Notes: a model not told the origin generated them from the letters alone. DNA of 24,780 nucleotides from JAGBWK01 sp964462445 (GCA_964462445.1 CAYWXG010000040.1:1-24780); one strand, 5' to 3'; positions 1 through 9,158 are shown, numbered from the stretch's first letter. Numbers and translations are program-made.

Positions 1-76
1 ATCAGCGTCCGAGCTATGCTATTTTGACGCATTCAACTTTTAGCGGACAGTAATATAATTTTTCACAATAAATGCA

Positions 77-110
77 TAAGGGGCTACGTCGTCGTCGATA
101 CAGCCCCTTA
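77..110. other. Perfect 9-bp inverted repeat, function unclear
   Basis: TAAGGGGCT (77-85) pairs perfectly with AGCCCCTTA (102-110) around a 16-base loop that contains a short gtc run. No good T tract follows on either strand, so it is only a possible terminator for a gene lying left of the window. Bases 1-76 show no gene I can support. Confidence 0.5.
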
Positions 111-135
111 CGAATTTATATTATTGGTGTCCGGT

Positions 136-184
136 AAAAAACAAATCAGCCATTTAGATGAAACTAAGTGGCTGATTTGTTTTT
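136..184 (-). terminator. Rho-independent terminator of the korAB operon, possibly bidirectional
   Basis: A 14-bp perfect stem (139-152 with 169-182) encloses a 16-base loop. Read on the minus strand, the stem runs into a T tract formed by the A run at 136-141. The plus-strand side also has a T run at 179-184, so it could stop transcription from both directions. It lies about 60 bases beyond the korB stop codon. Confidence 0.85.
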
Positions 185-243
185 ATATAAGAATTGATTT
201 CATTACATTGTACTCGTATTGAATATCATTTAGTGCGAAGGAG

Positions 244-1257
244 TTATTTTACTTCCCAAGTTTCACCGGCAAGAATCATCGAACGAAGAGAATCGAATCC
301 TTTTTTAGCACGAACTTCTTCAACTTGACGGGTCACTTCTTCATTGTAGACAGGAGCTTCAACATCGCGAATCACCCCGATAGCAAGAGGTAGTTCGTTG
401 CCGTCCATCATAGCAAGTTGCTGATGCAAGAAGTTGCTTTCGCATTTAGCGTCGTGAACAAGCACGTCGTCGATAGTGTATCCATCTTCACCGATAGTTA
501 CAGCTTTTAGAAGGAAACCGTCGCGCACAAGACCTTTGTTCTTTTCTTTACCGAAAATCATCTTTTCGCCATGAACGAGATGAATTGTACGGTCGGCACG
601 ATATTCACGATCAACAATTTTGTTGTGAATACCATTGTTGAAAATAACGCAGTTTTGGAGAATTTCACACACAGATGTGCCTCGATGACGAGCTGCGGCA
701 ACAAGTACTTCTTGAGAAATTTGAAGCTCGACGTCGATAGAACGAGCGAAGAAGTTGCCACGCGCACCAAATACGAGTTCAGCCGGAACGAATGGATCCT
801 CAGTAGTTCCGTAGGGAGAAGATTTAGAAACAAAACCGCGGTCGGACGTCGGAGAGTATTGTCCCTTAGTCAAACCATAGATTTTGTTGTTGAAAAGCAA
901 TATATTGATGTCGATATTACGACGAACCGCGTGAATAAAGTGGTTACCACCTATAGCAAGTCCATCACCGTCGCCAGAAATTTGCCACACCATAATGTCG
1001 GGGTTTGCAACTTTAAACCCTGATGCAATAGCAGCTGCACGACCATGAATAGTGTGAAACCCGTAAGTGTTCATATAATATGGTAGACGAGAAGAGCACC
1101 CTATACCTGAAATAACGGCTGTATTCTTCGGGTCAACACCTACGGTAGCCATAGCTTTATGGAGAGAGTTTAGAATTGCATGGTCACCGCAACCGGGACA
1201 CCAGCGAACCGGAGATGCGTTTTTGTAGTCAGCGGCTGTATATGTTTTGTTTTCCAT
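244..1257 (-). CDS. korB: 2-oxoacid:ferredoxin oxidoreductase, beta subunit (KorB type)
   Basis: This is the thiamine-diphosphate-binding subunit of a 2-oxoacid:ferredoxin oxidoreductase, probably acting on 2-oxoglutarate. The enzyme makes an acyl-CoA plus CO2 and passes electrons to ferredoxin in the cytoplasm. Visible features are CPGCG at residues 20-24, Cys54 (with Cys20 and Cys23 the likely 4Fe-4S ligands), and the ThDP/Mg motif GDGDG at 95-99 followed by NN at 123-124. At 337 residues it has the normal length for a KorB-type protein. It begins 6 bases after the korA stop, so the two genes are one operon and the products form the complex. Substrate choice (2-oxoglutarate or another 2-oxoacid) cannot be settled from sequence alone. 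No separate ferredoxin-like delta subunit is encoded nearby. Confidence 0.93.
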   Translation of the reverse strand: MENKTYTAADYKNASPVRWCPGCGDHAILNSLHKAMATVGVDPKNTAVISGIGCSSRLPYYMNTYGFHTIHGRAAAIASGFKVANPDIMVWQISGDGDGLAIGGNHFIHAVRRNIDINILLFNNKIYGLTKGQYSPTSDRGFVSKSSPYGTTEDPFVPAELVFGARGNFFARSIDVELQISQEVLVAAARHRGTSVCEILQNCVIFNNGIHNKIVDREYRADRTIHLVHGEKMIFGKEKNKGLVRDGFLLKAVTIGEDGYTIDDVLVHDAKCESNFLHQQLAMMDGNELPLAIGVIRDVEAPVYNEEVTRQVEEVRAKKGFDSLRSMILAGETWEVK

Positions 1258-1263
1258 AATTTC

Positions 1264-3105
1264 TTATTTGTTAATTATGTTATTAACCTCATCTATTACT
1301 TCACTGACAAGGAATGGTTGGCCTTGAATTTTGTTGATTCGGTGAATTTCAACATCGGGGAATTTAGCTTGCAAGAAGTCGGCAAATTGACCGCAGTTAA
1401 GTTCGGCTACAATAACTCGACTATATTTACGCAATACGTCACCGGTGTTGGCAGGAAGAGGATTTATGTAGCGTAAATGAGCGAATGCAATAGGATTGCC
1501 CGAATTATTTAATTCGTTGGTCGCCGTGACAAGGTGTCCATAAGTACCACCCCACCCTACAAGCAACGTATCTGCTTCAGTATTGCCAAAAACTTCAAGA
1601 GAAGGAATATTGTTGGCTATGCGAGCAACTTTTTCACGACGCATAAGAACCATTTTTTCGTGGTTAACGGGGTCGGTAGAAATAGCGCCGGTTTTAGCAT
1701 CTTTTTCAAGCCCGCCAATTCTATGAGCGAGTCCTGGAGTTCCGGGAATTGCCCAATATCGAGCAAGCTTTTCGTCGTCGCGTTGATAAGGAGTCCAATT
1801 TTCTCGTAATTCTTCGGGAACGAAACGAGGTTTGATTTCGGGGTATTCATCAGCATCGGGAATTCTCCACGCTGAAGAACCATTTCCGATAAACGCATCG
1901 CTCAATAATATAACGGGGGTCATGTGCTCAATTGCAATACGTGCAGCTTCAAAAGCCATTGTGAAGCAATCAGTAGGAGTGGCGGGAGCTACAACGCAAA
2001 GAGGAGATTCACCATTACGTCCGTAGAGGGCTTGGAAAAGGTCGGTTTGCTCAGTTTTAGTGGGCAGACCGGTAGATGGACCACCACGCTGCACGTCGAT
2101 AATAACCAAAGGAAGCTCTGCAATTACAGCCAACCCAATACCCTCGCTTTTGAGAGCGAGACCGGGACCGGATGTAGAAGTCACAGCCAAGTTACCGGCA
2201 AAAGAAGCACCAATAGCAGAACAAACACCGGCAATTTCATCTTCCATTTGACACGCCTTAACACCAAGGTCTTTTCTTTTAGCAAGTTCATGTAGAATAT
2301 CAGTTGCCGGAGTAATAGGATAAGAGCCGAGGAAAAGAGGACGCCCGGCCTTTTCGGAAGCCATAATAAGTCCCCAAGCGGTAGCAGTATTTCCGTTTAG
2401 GTCGGTGTAAATACCGGGACGAGCTTCATCTGATTCGATACGATAAGTAGAAACCGAAGCGTGTATATTATGCCCATAGTCGAAACCGGCTTGAATAACT
2501 TTAGCGTTAGCTTCATAAACAGCAGGCTTTTTAGCGAACTTATTTTTAAGCATACGCAGAGCAGCTTCGAGAGGACGATCGAAAAGCCAACAAACGAGCC
2601 CTAATGCAAAAATGTTACGGCATTTAAGGATAGATTTGTTGTCCATTCCGGAATCGGCCAAAGCGGCTTTAGTCATAGAAGTGACCGGCACTTCAACAAC
2701 TTGTGCAGAGATGTTGAGTTCCTTATAGGGATCATCGGTAGTGAAAAGTGCTTTGTCGAGAGCCTCTTTTTTGAAAGAGTCGATGTCGACAATTATGACA
2801 CCACCGGGTTTTAGAAATTTTACATTTTGCTTAAGGGCAGCCGGATTCATTGCGACAAGAACATCGCAAGCATCGCCGGGCGTATGAACGCCAGACCCAA
2901 CACTAACTTGAAAGCCTGACACACCGCTAAGAGAACCTTGCGGAGCACGAATTTCAGCCGGATAGTCGGGAAAAGTAGAAACAGAGTTACCCAAACCGGC
3001 CGATACATTGGTGAAGATGTTGCCGGCGAGTTGCATACCATCGCCAGAGTCACCCGAAAAGCGGACTACCACTTTATCGAGCGTTTTCACTTTTGGATTT
3101 TCCAT
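1264..3105 (-). CDS. korA: 2-oxoacid:ferredoxin oxidoreductase, fused gamma-alpha subunit (KorA type)
   Basis: This is the partner of KorB. The N-terminal gamma domain (about residues 10-200) starts with VVRFSGDSGDGMQ, and the alpha (pyrimidine-binding) domain follows, with YPITPATD at about 262-269 and a conserved TSGPG segment. The protein is 613 residues long from the start chosen here. A longer reading could begin 33 bases upstream at 3138, but that codon lies inside the -7 promoter element (3136-3143). Transcription would therefore start downstream of it, and the ATG at 3103-3105 (MENPKVK) is the likely true start. The gene has its own promoter and is the first gene of a two-gene operon. 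Confidence 0.92.
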   Translation of the reverse strand: MENPKVKTLDKVVVRFSGDSGDGMQLAGNIFTNVSAGLGNSVSTFPDYPAEIRAPQGSLSGVSGFQVSVGSGVHTPGDACDVLVAMNPAALKQNVKFLKPGGVIIVDIDSFKKEALDKALFTTDDPYKELNISAQVVEVPVTSMTKAALADSGMDNKSILKCRNIFALGLVCWLFDRPLEAALRMLKNKFAKKPAVYEANAKVIQAGFDYGHNIHASVSTYRIESDEARPGIYTDLNGNTATAWGLIMASEKAGRPLFLGSYPITPATDILHELAKRKDLGVKACQMEDEIAGVCSAIGASFAGNLAVTSTSGPGLALKSEGIGLAVIAELPLVIIDVQRGGPSTGLPTKTEQTDLFQALYGRNGESPLCVVAPATPTDCFTMAFEAARIAIEHMTPVILLSDAFIGNGSSAWRIPDADEYPEIKPRFVPEELRENWTPYQRDDEKLARYWAIPGTPGLAHRIGGLEKDAKTGAISTDPVNHEKMVLMRREKVARIANNIPSLEVFGNTEADTLLVGWGGTYGHLVTATNELNNSGNPIAFAHLRYINPLPANTGDVLRKYSRVIVAELNCGQFADFLQAKFPDVEIHRINKIQGQPFLVSEVIDEVNNIINK

Positions 3106-3135
3106 TTGTACAATAATAACTTTATTTTCTTGGCG

Positions 3136-3168
3136 CAAAGTTAGTATTTTAATACCAAAATAAGCAAA
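3136..3168 (-). promoter_or_regulatory. Bacteroidota-type promoter for korAB
   Basis: On the minus strand, TTTG (3168-3165) is followed by a 21-base spacer and TAACTTTG (3143-3136). This closely matches the Bacteroidota sigma-ABfr consensus TTTG-N(about 20)-TAnnTTTG. It places the transcript start roughly 3125-3130, just upstream of the korA start at 3105. Confidence 0.75.
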
Positions 3169-3324
3169 AAGAAAAGGAATATTTTAAAATAAGCGATTGA
3201 AAAAGCATAAATATTACTAAAACTGAAGCAATAAGTTAATATCATTAGTTTAGATTTAAGCGAAAAAGAAAGTGTTTAAATGCAAATTAACAATATCTTA
3301 CCCCCATATCTTGATAATTTTGCG

Positions 3325-3332
3325 TATATTTG
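3325..3332 (+). promoter_or_regulatory. -7 promoter element for the lptD-like gene
   Basis: TATATTTG followed by TGG matches the Bacteroidota -7 consensus and sits 25 bases before the GTG start at 3358. No convincing -33 TTTG is visible at the usual distance. Confidence 0.5.
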
Positions 3333-3357
3333 TGGCATAAAATCAAGGATATAAAAG

Positions 3358-6138
3358 GTGCACACCCAATTCCGATTATATATAATACTGATATTCACTG
3401 CGTTATGTTTTTCAGTGAGAGCTGAGGATATAAATGCAAAAAAGTTGGCGCCTATTGGGTTGTTGACAGATAACGTATTGTCGGATAGCACCTTAAAAAC
3501 AAAAGATGTTTTTGTTGATAAAATTTTATCGGATAGTGTTGCAAAAGAAGAGAAACCTGTCAGCACTGTCATAGATACCGCTATCCTCCAAAAGCCATCA
3601 CGAATACGAAAAGAAAAGGTTGATTTGGACAATCAAGTTGTAGTAACATCAACCGACTCATTGGTTTTAATAGGTCGCTCTAATGTCTATATCTATGGTA
3701 ACGGTCAAGTTGACTATGGCGAAATGAAATTAGATGCGGCGCAAATACAGATAGATCTTGAAAAAAATGAAGTTTATGCTGTAGGTGTTACCGACTCATT
3801 GGGAGAAGTCACCGGAAATCCCATATTTGAAGAGGGAGGCTCAAGTTATGAGACTAAGGATATGCGGTATAATTTCAAGTCGAAGCGAGGATTTATCACA
3901 GATGTCATTACTGAGCAAGGGGAAGGCTATCTTACCGGAGGAAAGACAAAAAAGACAGAAGATGACTATTATTATTTGCAAGACGGACGTTATACGACCT
4001 GTAGTGACCACGAACATCCTCACTTTTATTTTCAACTGACACGAGCAAAAGTAAAGCCAAAGAGCAATATAGTAACCGGCCCGGCTTATATGGTATTGGC
4101 TGACTTGCCATTGCCGTTGGCAGTTCCGTTTGGATATTTTCCATTTTCAAGTAAATATTCATCGGGTATAATAGTTCCGACCTTTGGTGATGATTATAAT
4201 AGAGGTTTTTATCTGCGCGACGGAGGATATTATTTTGCTATCAATGATAATATAGACTTGGCATTAACAGGAGAAATTTATACACGAGGCTCGTGGGGTC
4301 TTTCGGCTAAATCAACGTATGCCAAACGATATAAATATTCCGGCAATTTTAGTATCAGCTATTTAAAATCGATATATGGAGATAAAGGTCAACCTGACTA
4401 TTCCAAGCAGACCAACTTTCAAATAGTGTGGAGTCATAGTCAAGATTCAAAGGCAAATCCCAATATGAGTTTGTCGGCCTCTGTAAACTTCACAACCTCA
4501 GGATATACTCGCAATGACTTGAATTCATACTATTCATCGGCATTTACCGAGAATACCAAGAGTTCGACCATCAATATGACATATCGCTTTCCGCAGTCGA
4601 AGTGGTCGTTGTCAACAACACTCAATGTGTCACAACGCACACAGGACTCAACCTTGTCGGTGTCATTTCCTAATGTGACATTAACAATGTCGCAAGTATA
4701 TCCATTTAAGCGTAAGAAAGCAGTTGGCGACGAGCGATGGTATGAAAAGATACGAATGTCGTATACCGGACAATTGCAAAATTCACTTACAGCCCAACAA
4801 AATGAATTTTTCAAAAAGAGTTTGATAAAAGATTGGCGTAACGGAATGAAGCACAATATCCCAATTTCAGCAACATTCAATGTTTTTAAATATTTGAATA
4901 TCACGCCATCAATCAATTTGCGCGACCGCATGTACACAACGAAAGTAAATCGCCAATGGGATCCCAATGCGTCGGCAGAAGTGTGTGATACGACCTATAG
5001 TTTTTACAATGTATGGGACTTTGATGCCTCGTTGTCGCTTGATACAAAAATATATGGATTTTATCAACCTATGCGCTTTCTGGGCGATAAAGTTAAGATG
5101 ATACGCCATGTATTTACCCCAACGGTGTCATTGAGTGCTTCACCCGACTTTTCATCTCCATTTTTTGGATATTACGGGACATATGACTACGTAAATGCTC
5201 AAGGTGAACAAGTTCAGAAAAAATATTCCAAGTTTCCCAACTCTCTTTTTGGAGTCCCCGGTCAAGGTAAATCCGGAACAGTATCTGTGTCGTTGGCTAA
5301 TAATTTAGAGATGAAAGTAAAGTCGGATAACGATTCAATCGGTGAGAAAAAAATATCATTAATAGAGAATTTTACAGTATCACAAAGTTATAATTTTGCA
5401 GCCGACTCACTCAATTGGAGTAATATCAATACATCTTTATTGCTCCGATTGGTAAAAAACTTCAATTTAAATCTGTCGGCAACATGGGATGTTTATACAT
5501 ATCAATTAAATTCAGCGGGCAATCCTGTCAGAGTTAATATACCAAGATGGAAAGCCGGCAAGGGAATAGGACGCTTGTCGAGTACGGGAACATCTTTTTC
5601 ATATACCTTTAATAACGATACTTTTAAAAGCAAAAAAGATAAAAAGAAGGATACAAAAAATACTGAAAACAGCGATTCAGAAGAAGATATAGAAAATTTA
5701 CGACCGGCAGCTCGACGAAATAATAATAGGGAAGAAGATGAGTCAATGTCGGTAGGAAATGATGGCTATATGAAGTGGGAGGTGCCATGGAGCTTTACCT
5801 TGAATTATTCGATAGGATATGGATATGGCACGTTTAATAAAGAGAAGATGGAATATGATGGAAAGATAACACAAAATCTATCCTTCTCAGGAAATATCCG
5901 TCCGACAGCAAATTGGAATTTTTCGCTATCGGGTTCATATAACTTTGATACACATAAGATTGCGTATATGAATTGTAACATATCACGCGATTTGCATTGC
6001 TTCACGATGAGTGCAAGCTTTATACCTGTAGGTCCATATAAAAGTTTCAATTTCCACATATCCGTTAAATCGGCGATGTTGAGTGATTTAAAATATGACA
6101 AACGCTCGTCGCGACAGAATGGCGTGACGTGGTATTAA
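3358..6138 (+). CDS. lptD: LptD-family LPS-assembly outer-membrane protein
   Basis: This is a probable outer-membrane translocon that inserts lipopolysaccharide into the outer leaflet, of the Bacteroidota 'putative LptD' type. The GTG start gives a signal peptide (hydrophobic residues 6-20, cleavage near VRA-ED). An OstA/LptA-like repeat domain lies at about residues 90-230 (the segment with VYIYGNGQVDYGEMKLDA is typical). The rest is rich in alternating aromatic and polar strands, as in a large beta barrel, and ends in an aromatic residue (TWY), as outer-membrane barrels do. A charged low-complexity insert rich in K, D, E and N lies at about residues 758-800 and is probably an exposed loop. 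It is 926 residues long. It has its own promoter and faces away from korAB. The partner genes lptA/B/C/E are not in the window. Confidence 0.85.
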   Translation: MHTQFRLYIILIFTALCFSVRAEDINAKKLAPIGLLTDNVLSDSTLKTKDVFVDKILSDSVAKEEKPVSTVIDTAILQKPSRIRKEKVDLDNQVVVTSTDSLVLIGRSNVYIYGNGQVDYGEMKLDAAQIQIDLEKNEVYAVGVTDSLGEVTGNPIFEEGGSSYETKDMRYNFKSKRGFITDVITEQGEGYLTGGKTKKTEDDYYYLQDGRYTTCSDHEHPHFYFQLTRAKVKPKSNIVTGPAYMVLADLPLPLAVPFGYFPFSSKYSSGIIVPTFGDDYNRGFYLRDGGYYFAINDNIDLALTGEIYTRGSWGLSAKSTYAKRYKYSGNFSISYLKSIYGDKGQPDYSKQTNFQIVWSHSQDSKANPNMSLSASVNFTTSGYTRNDLNSYYSSAFTENTKSSTINMTYRFPQSKWSLSTTLNVSQRTQDSTLSVSFPNVTLTMSQVYPFKRKKAVGDERWYEKIRMSYTGQLQNSLTAQQNEFFKKSLIKDWRNGMKHNIPISATFNVFKYLNITPSINLRDRMYTTKVNRQWDPNASAEVCDTTYSFYNVWDFDASLSLDTKIYGFYQPMRFLGDKVKMIRHVFTPTVSLSASPDFSSPFFGYYGTYDYVNAQGEQVQKKYSKFPNSLFGVPGQGKSGTVSVSLANNLEMKVKSDNDSIGEKKISLIENFTVSQSYNFAADSLNWSNINTSLLLRLVKNFNLNLSATWDVYTYQLNSAGNPVRVNIPRWKAGKGIGRLSSTGTSFSYTFNNDTFKSKKDKKKDTKNTENSDSEEDIENLRPAARRNNNREEDESMSVGNDGYMKWEVPWSFTLNYSIGYGYGTFNKEKMEYDGKITQNLSFSGNIRPTANWNFSLSGSYNFDTHKIAYMNCNISRDLHCFTMSASFIPVGPYKSFNFHISVKSAMLSDLKYDKRSSRQNGVTWY

Positions 6139-6155
6139 AATCTAATAATTTATTG

Positions 6156-6163
6156 TATATTTG
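6156..6163 (+). promoter_or_regulatory. -7 promoter element for the mscL operon
   Basis: TATATTTG followed by CAC, 69 bases before mscL, matches the Bacteroidota -7 consensus. The -33 element is weak. It probably drives mscL-aroK-ald-like-rnhA. Confidence 0.55.
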
Positions 6164-6231
6164 CACATATAGTCCGATATCAAAGGATTAAAACGATTAT
6201 AAAACTAATTAATAACAAAAAAACAAATAAA

Positions 6232-6657
6232 ATGGGAAAATTCTTATCTGATTTTAAAGCATTTGCCATGAAGGGTAATATTATCGATATGGCAGTCGGT
6301 GTAATCATAGGTGGAGCTTTTGGTAAAATAGTAACATCACTTGTTAATGATATAGTAATGCCTGCATTATCAAAATTAACAGGTGGTGACGGAATTAAAA
6401 ATTTGAAATATATAATCACAGAAGCCTCAGAAGATGGAGCAGTGCAAGAAGTAGCAATTAATTATGGTAATTTCATCCAAAATATATTGGATTTTACAAT
6501 CATAGCCTTCAGTATCTTCGTAGCTCTCAGAATAATAATGAAATTTAAGAAAAAAGAGGAAGCAAAACCGACAGCTCCTCCTGCACCATCAGCGGAAGAA
6601 ACATTGCTTACAGAAATTCGTGATTTATTGAAAAAAGACGTTGACAGCAAAAAATAA
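6232..6657 (+). CDS. mscL: Large-conductance mechanosensitive channel MscL
   Basis: This is an inner-membrane pentameric channel that opens under membrane tension to release solutes during hypo-osmotic shock. The first transmembrane helix is at about residues 15-45 and contains the family signature GNIIDMAVGVIIGGAFGKIV. The second is at about 82-102, followed by a lysine-rich, proline-containing linker and an amphipathic C-terminal helix (about 122-141). At 141 residues it is of normal length. There is no Shine-Dalgarno; the upstream region is A-rich, as usual in Bacteroidota. Its TAA stop overlaps the aroK start by one base (TAATG), which suggests translational coupling. Confidence 0.97.
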   Translation: MGKFLSDFKAFAMKGNIIDMAVGVIIGGAFGKIVTSLVNDIVMPALSKLTGGDGIKNLKYIITEASEDGAVQEVAINYGNFIQNILDFTIIAFSIFVALRIIMKFKKKEEAKPTAPPAPSAEETLLTEIRDLLKKDVDSKK

Positions 6658-7196
6658 TGTTGCCGATATTTCTTATAGGATATATGGGCTCGGGCAAGAC
6701 AACGCTTGGTCGTGGAGTTGAAGCTCGTGCCCATATTTCATTTGTAGACCTCGATCAATATATAGAGGAAAAGTATTCCACGAGTATAAGTAATCTTTTT
6801 AAAGAACGTGGCGAAATAGAATTTCGCAAAATAGAGCGTGAAAGTCTTATAGAATTATCTGATAGAAAAGATATATTAATAGCTTGTGGTGGCGGAACTC
6901 CATGTTTTTTTAATAATATGGAGTTAATGAATAATATTGGCATAACAGTGTGGCTTGATGCTTCAATTGACGTTTTACATGCTCGATTATCTGAAGCAAA
7001 AAGTCAACGTCCGCTAATAGCAAATCTAAACGATGAAGAATTACGCGAATATATAACAGAATCTCTCAAAAAAAGAAATATTTACTATAGTCAAGCTAAT
7101 CATCGTTTTGTTGCCGATAGACTTGATAATATCAACGATTTGGAAGAATCAATAGATAAATTTATTGAAAAATTTTACAGTAACAATCTAAAATAA
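6657..7196 (+). CDS. aroK: Shikimate kinase
   Basis: It phosphorylates shikimate to shikimate 3-phosphate with ATP in the chorismate (aromatic amino acid) pathway, in the cytoplasm. The Walker A motif GYMGSGKTT is at residues 8-16. Substrate-binding residues are Asp33 in VDLDQYIE, Arg57 in EFRK, and the CGGG loop at 77-80. A lid arginine is in QRPL (118-120), and the C-terminal KKRNIYY motif holds the conserved arginine at 140. It is 179 residues long, normal for AroK. Its start overlaps the mscL stop and the next gene begins 21 bases downstream. Confidence 0.95.
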   Translation: MLPIFLIGYMGSGKTTLGRGVEARAHISFVDLDQYIEEKYSTSISNLFKERGEIEFRKIERESLIELSDRKDILIACGGGTPCFFNNMELMNNIGITVWLDASIDVLHARLSEAKSQRPLIANLNDEELREYITESLKKRNIYYSQANHRFVADRLDNINDLEESIDKFIEKFYSNNLK

Positions 7197-7217
7197 ACAC
7201 GATAAAAGCTCTAATCC

Positions 7218-8405
7218 ATGGATTGCAAAATATCAAATATCAATAGCCCATTAGAGCAAGCGGAAGCAATAAAAACTGATAAAAAAAGAATATCAATCGG
7301 CTTGCCATTAAACAGTGATTGTTCAGAACGTCGTTTTCCATTAACCCCTGAAGGTGTAAAACGTTTGATAGAAAATGGTTACGTAATAAAAATAGAAAAT
7401 GGCGCAGCAACATCAATTAATTATAATGATAGTGCATATCTACGTCAGGGTGCAGAGTTAACTAACCATCAAGAAACATTATCGTGTGATATAGTAATCA
7501 ATTTATCAATGCTCCCGGCAAAAGATATAAAGCAAATGCGTCGCGGAGCAATGTTACTTACATTGTTGTATCCCAATAAATTATCTATAGATTCTATTAT
7601 TGAGATGCAACAACGATCAATAGTAGGAATTGCAATAAATCATATTGCTGATTATCGCAATAATCTTCCATTTTCAGATATACTTTCAGAGATAGATGGA
7701 CGCGCGGCAATAGCAATTGCATCATCATTACTTGCTGATGCAGATATGGGAAAAGGTATATTACTTGGAGGTATAGCCGGTATAAATCCATGTGAAGTAG
7801 TAGTAATAGGCTCGGGAATAGCAGCTATAGCAGCTTCACGCTCAGCACTCGGATTAGGAGCAATAGTAAAGATATTTGATGATGATGTATATTCTCTTCG
7901 AGCAGCATTAAGAGACCTCGGTCAAGGAGTCATAGGCTCATCTTTACATGAAAGAGTATTGAAAACATCTTTACAAACAGCTGATGTAATTGTAGCAACC
8001 ACAATACAATCAAAGTTGACAATAGAAAAAGAAGAAATAGAACAGATAAAAAAAGGAGTTGTCACCTTTGATTTAACAAATAATCCCGGCAAAATATTTC
8101 CAAGCATGCCATTAGAGGATCTCGCTAATGTAAAAAGAATAGAAACGAGTAAAGATAATAAAAGAAAATGTTATGTAAATTGCGGTAGCGCAGTACCACG
8201 CACGGCAGCAATGGCATTGAGTAATACATTTAATACAATGCTCGATTCAATAATAACATGCGATGGCTTGACTAATGCACTTAAACTAACTCCCGGTTTG
8301 CGTCGCGGAGTATTTACTTTTCTTGGAAAGATAACAAATCCGCAAGTAGCTAAAAAAGTAGGTTGTAGATTCACAGATATAAATATATTTCTTCAATTGT
8401 CATGA
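7218..8405 (+). CDS. Alanine dehydrogenase / transhydrogenase-alpha-like protein, catalytic residues altered
   Basis: The fold is that of the Ald/PntA family. An N-terminal half contains RRFPLTPEGV, and a Rossmann nucleotide-binding half begins at about residue 195 with VVVIGSGIAAIAAS and an acidic run (FDDD) after the next strand. Several residues needed in true alanine dehydrogenases are not where expected. The KVKEP-like segment with the pyruvate-binding lysine reads INLSMLP here, and the LHLA segment with the catalytic histidine reads LLYPN. The third glycine of the dinucleotide motif is alanine. It may thus use another substrate or be a non-catalytic or regulatory relative; this is my inference from remembered family motifs. 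It is 395 residues long. Its stop overlaps the rnhA start (ATGA), so the two are translationally coupled. Confidence 0.7.
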   Translation: MDCKISNINSPLEQAEAIKTDKKRISIGLPLNSDCSERRFPLTPEGVKRLIENGYVIKIENGAATSINYNDSAYLRQGAELTNHQETLSCDIVINLSMLPAKDIKQMRRGAMLLTLLYPNKLSIDSIIEMQQRSIVGIAINHIADYRNNLPFSDILSEIDGRAAIAIASSLLADADMGKGILLGGIAGINPCEVVVIGSGIAAIAASRSALGLGAIVKIFDDDVYSLRAALRDLGQGVIGSSLHERVLKTSLQTADVIVATTIQSKLTIEKEEIEQIKKGVVTFDLTNNPGKIFPSMPLEDLANVKRIETSKDNKRKCYVNCGSAVPRTAAMALSNTFNTMLDSIITCDGLTNALKLTPGLRRGVFTFLGKITNPQVAKKVGCRFTDINIFLQLS

Positions 8406-9040
8406 ATAAAAAATATTATGTAGTATGGAAAGGGCATAGCCCCGGTATATATGATTCATGGGAAGAATGTAAACTTCAAATAACAGGTTTTCCGGGCGCA
8501 GAATATAAGTCATTTAGTTCGCAAGATGCAGCAACTGAAGCTTATAGAGGTGATTATAATGAACAAATATCACTAATAAAAAGCATAGCTAATCATAAAA
8601 GAGAAATAGTTAACTACGAAGCTATACCTGAAATAGTAAAAAATAGTATTTCAGTAGATGGAGCATGTTCAAAAAATCCCGGGCCAATGGAATATAGATG
8701 TGTAGATGTCATAACCGGAGCAGAAATATTTCATGTAGGTCCATTGGAAGATGGTACTAATAATGTTGCAGAATATTTAGCATTAATTCATGCTTTAGCT
8801 TTTTTAAAAAGCACTGGAAATACTGAAACAGTAGTATATAGCGATTCTCGCACAGCAATGTCGTGGATTAAAAATAGAGGTAATAAATCAAAACTTGAAA
8901 GAACCTCTAAAAATGCAAAAATATTTGAATTACTTGCGCGAGCAGATAAATGGATTCAAAGCAATGTCAGTTATAACTTGGTTTTGAAATGGGATACCGA
9001 AAAATGGGGAGAAATTCCTGCAGATTTTAATCGTAAGTAA
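8402..9040 (+). CDS. rnhA: Ribonuclease H type 1 with N-terminal viroplasmin domain
   Basis: It degrades RNA in RNA:DNA hybrids (R-loops and primers) in the cytoplasm. Residues 3-50 form the viroplasmin/hybrid-binding domain (YYVVWKGHSPGIYDSW, with the typical SFSSQDAATEAY). The catalytic domain follows, with the four acidic residues in place: Asp86 in SVDGACSKNPG, Glu124 in NVAEY, Asp148 in YSDSR and Asp208 in ADFNRK. At 212 residues it resembles the usual Bacteroidota RNase HI. It overlaps the upstream gene by 4 bases and is followed by a terminator at 9159. Confidence 0.93.
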   Translation: MNKKYYVVWKGHSPGIYDSWEECKLQITGFPGAEYKSFSSQDAATEAYRGDYNEQISLIKSIANHKREIVNYEAIPEIVKNSISVDGACSKNPGPMEYRCVDVITGAEIFHVGPLEDGTNNVAEYLALIHALAFLKSTGNTETVVYSDSRTAMSWIKNRGNKSKLERTSKNAKIFELLARADKWIQSNVSYNLVLKWDTEKWGEIPADFNRK

Positions 9041-9158
9041 TTAAAATTGAATATATAGAAGTATAAAATAAATATAATAATAAATACTACATTATAAGGT
9101 GTTTAAAAACTATATATTTAAAACTTTATTACTTTAAATATTTATAAAAATATAAATT

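Noticed and set aside
1..53. Possible 3' end of a plus-strand gene (frame ending at the TAA at 51-53)
   Set aside because: Only about 16 codons are visible and nothing recognisable is encoded; two other frames also stop within the first 43 bases.
571..1023. Plus-strand 150-residue open frame opposite korB
   Set aside because: It is fully inside korB, whose motifs are unmistakable; the antisense frame has no recognisable domain.
4530..4967. Minus-strand 145-residue open frame within the lptD-like gene
   Set aside because: It overlaps the barrel-coding region with no promoter or domain; a shadow frame.
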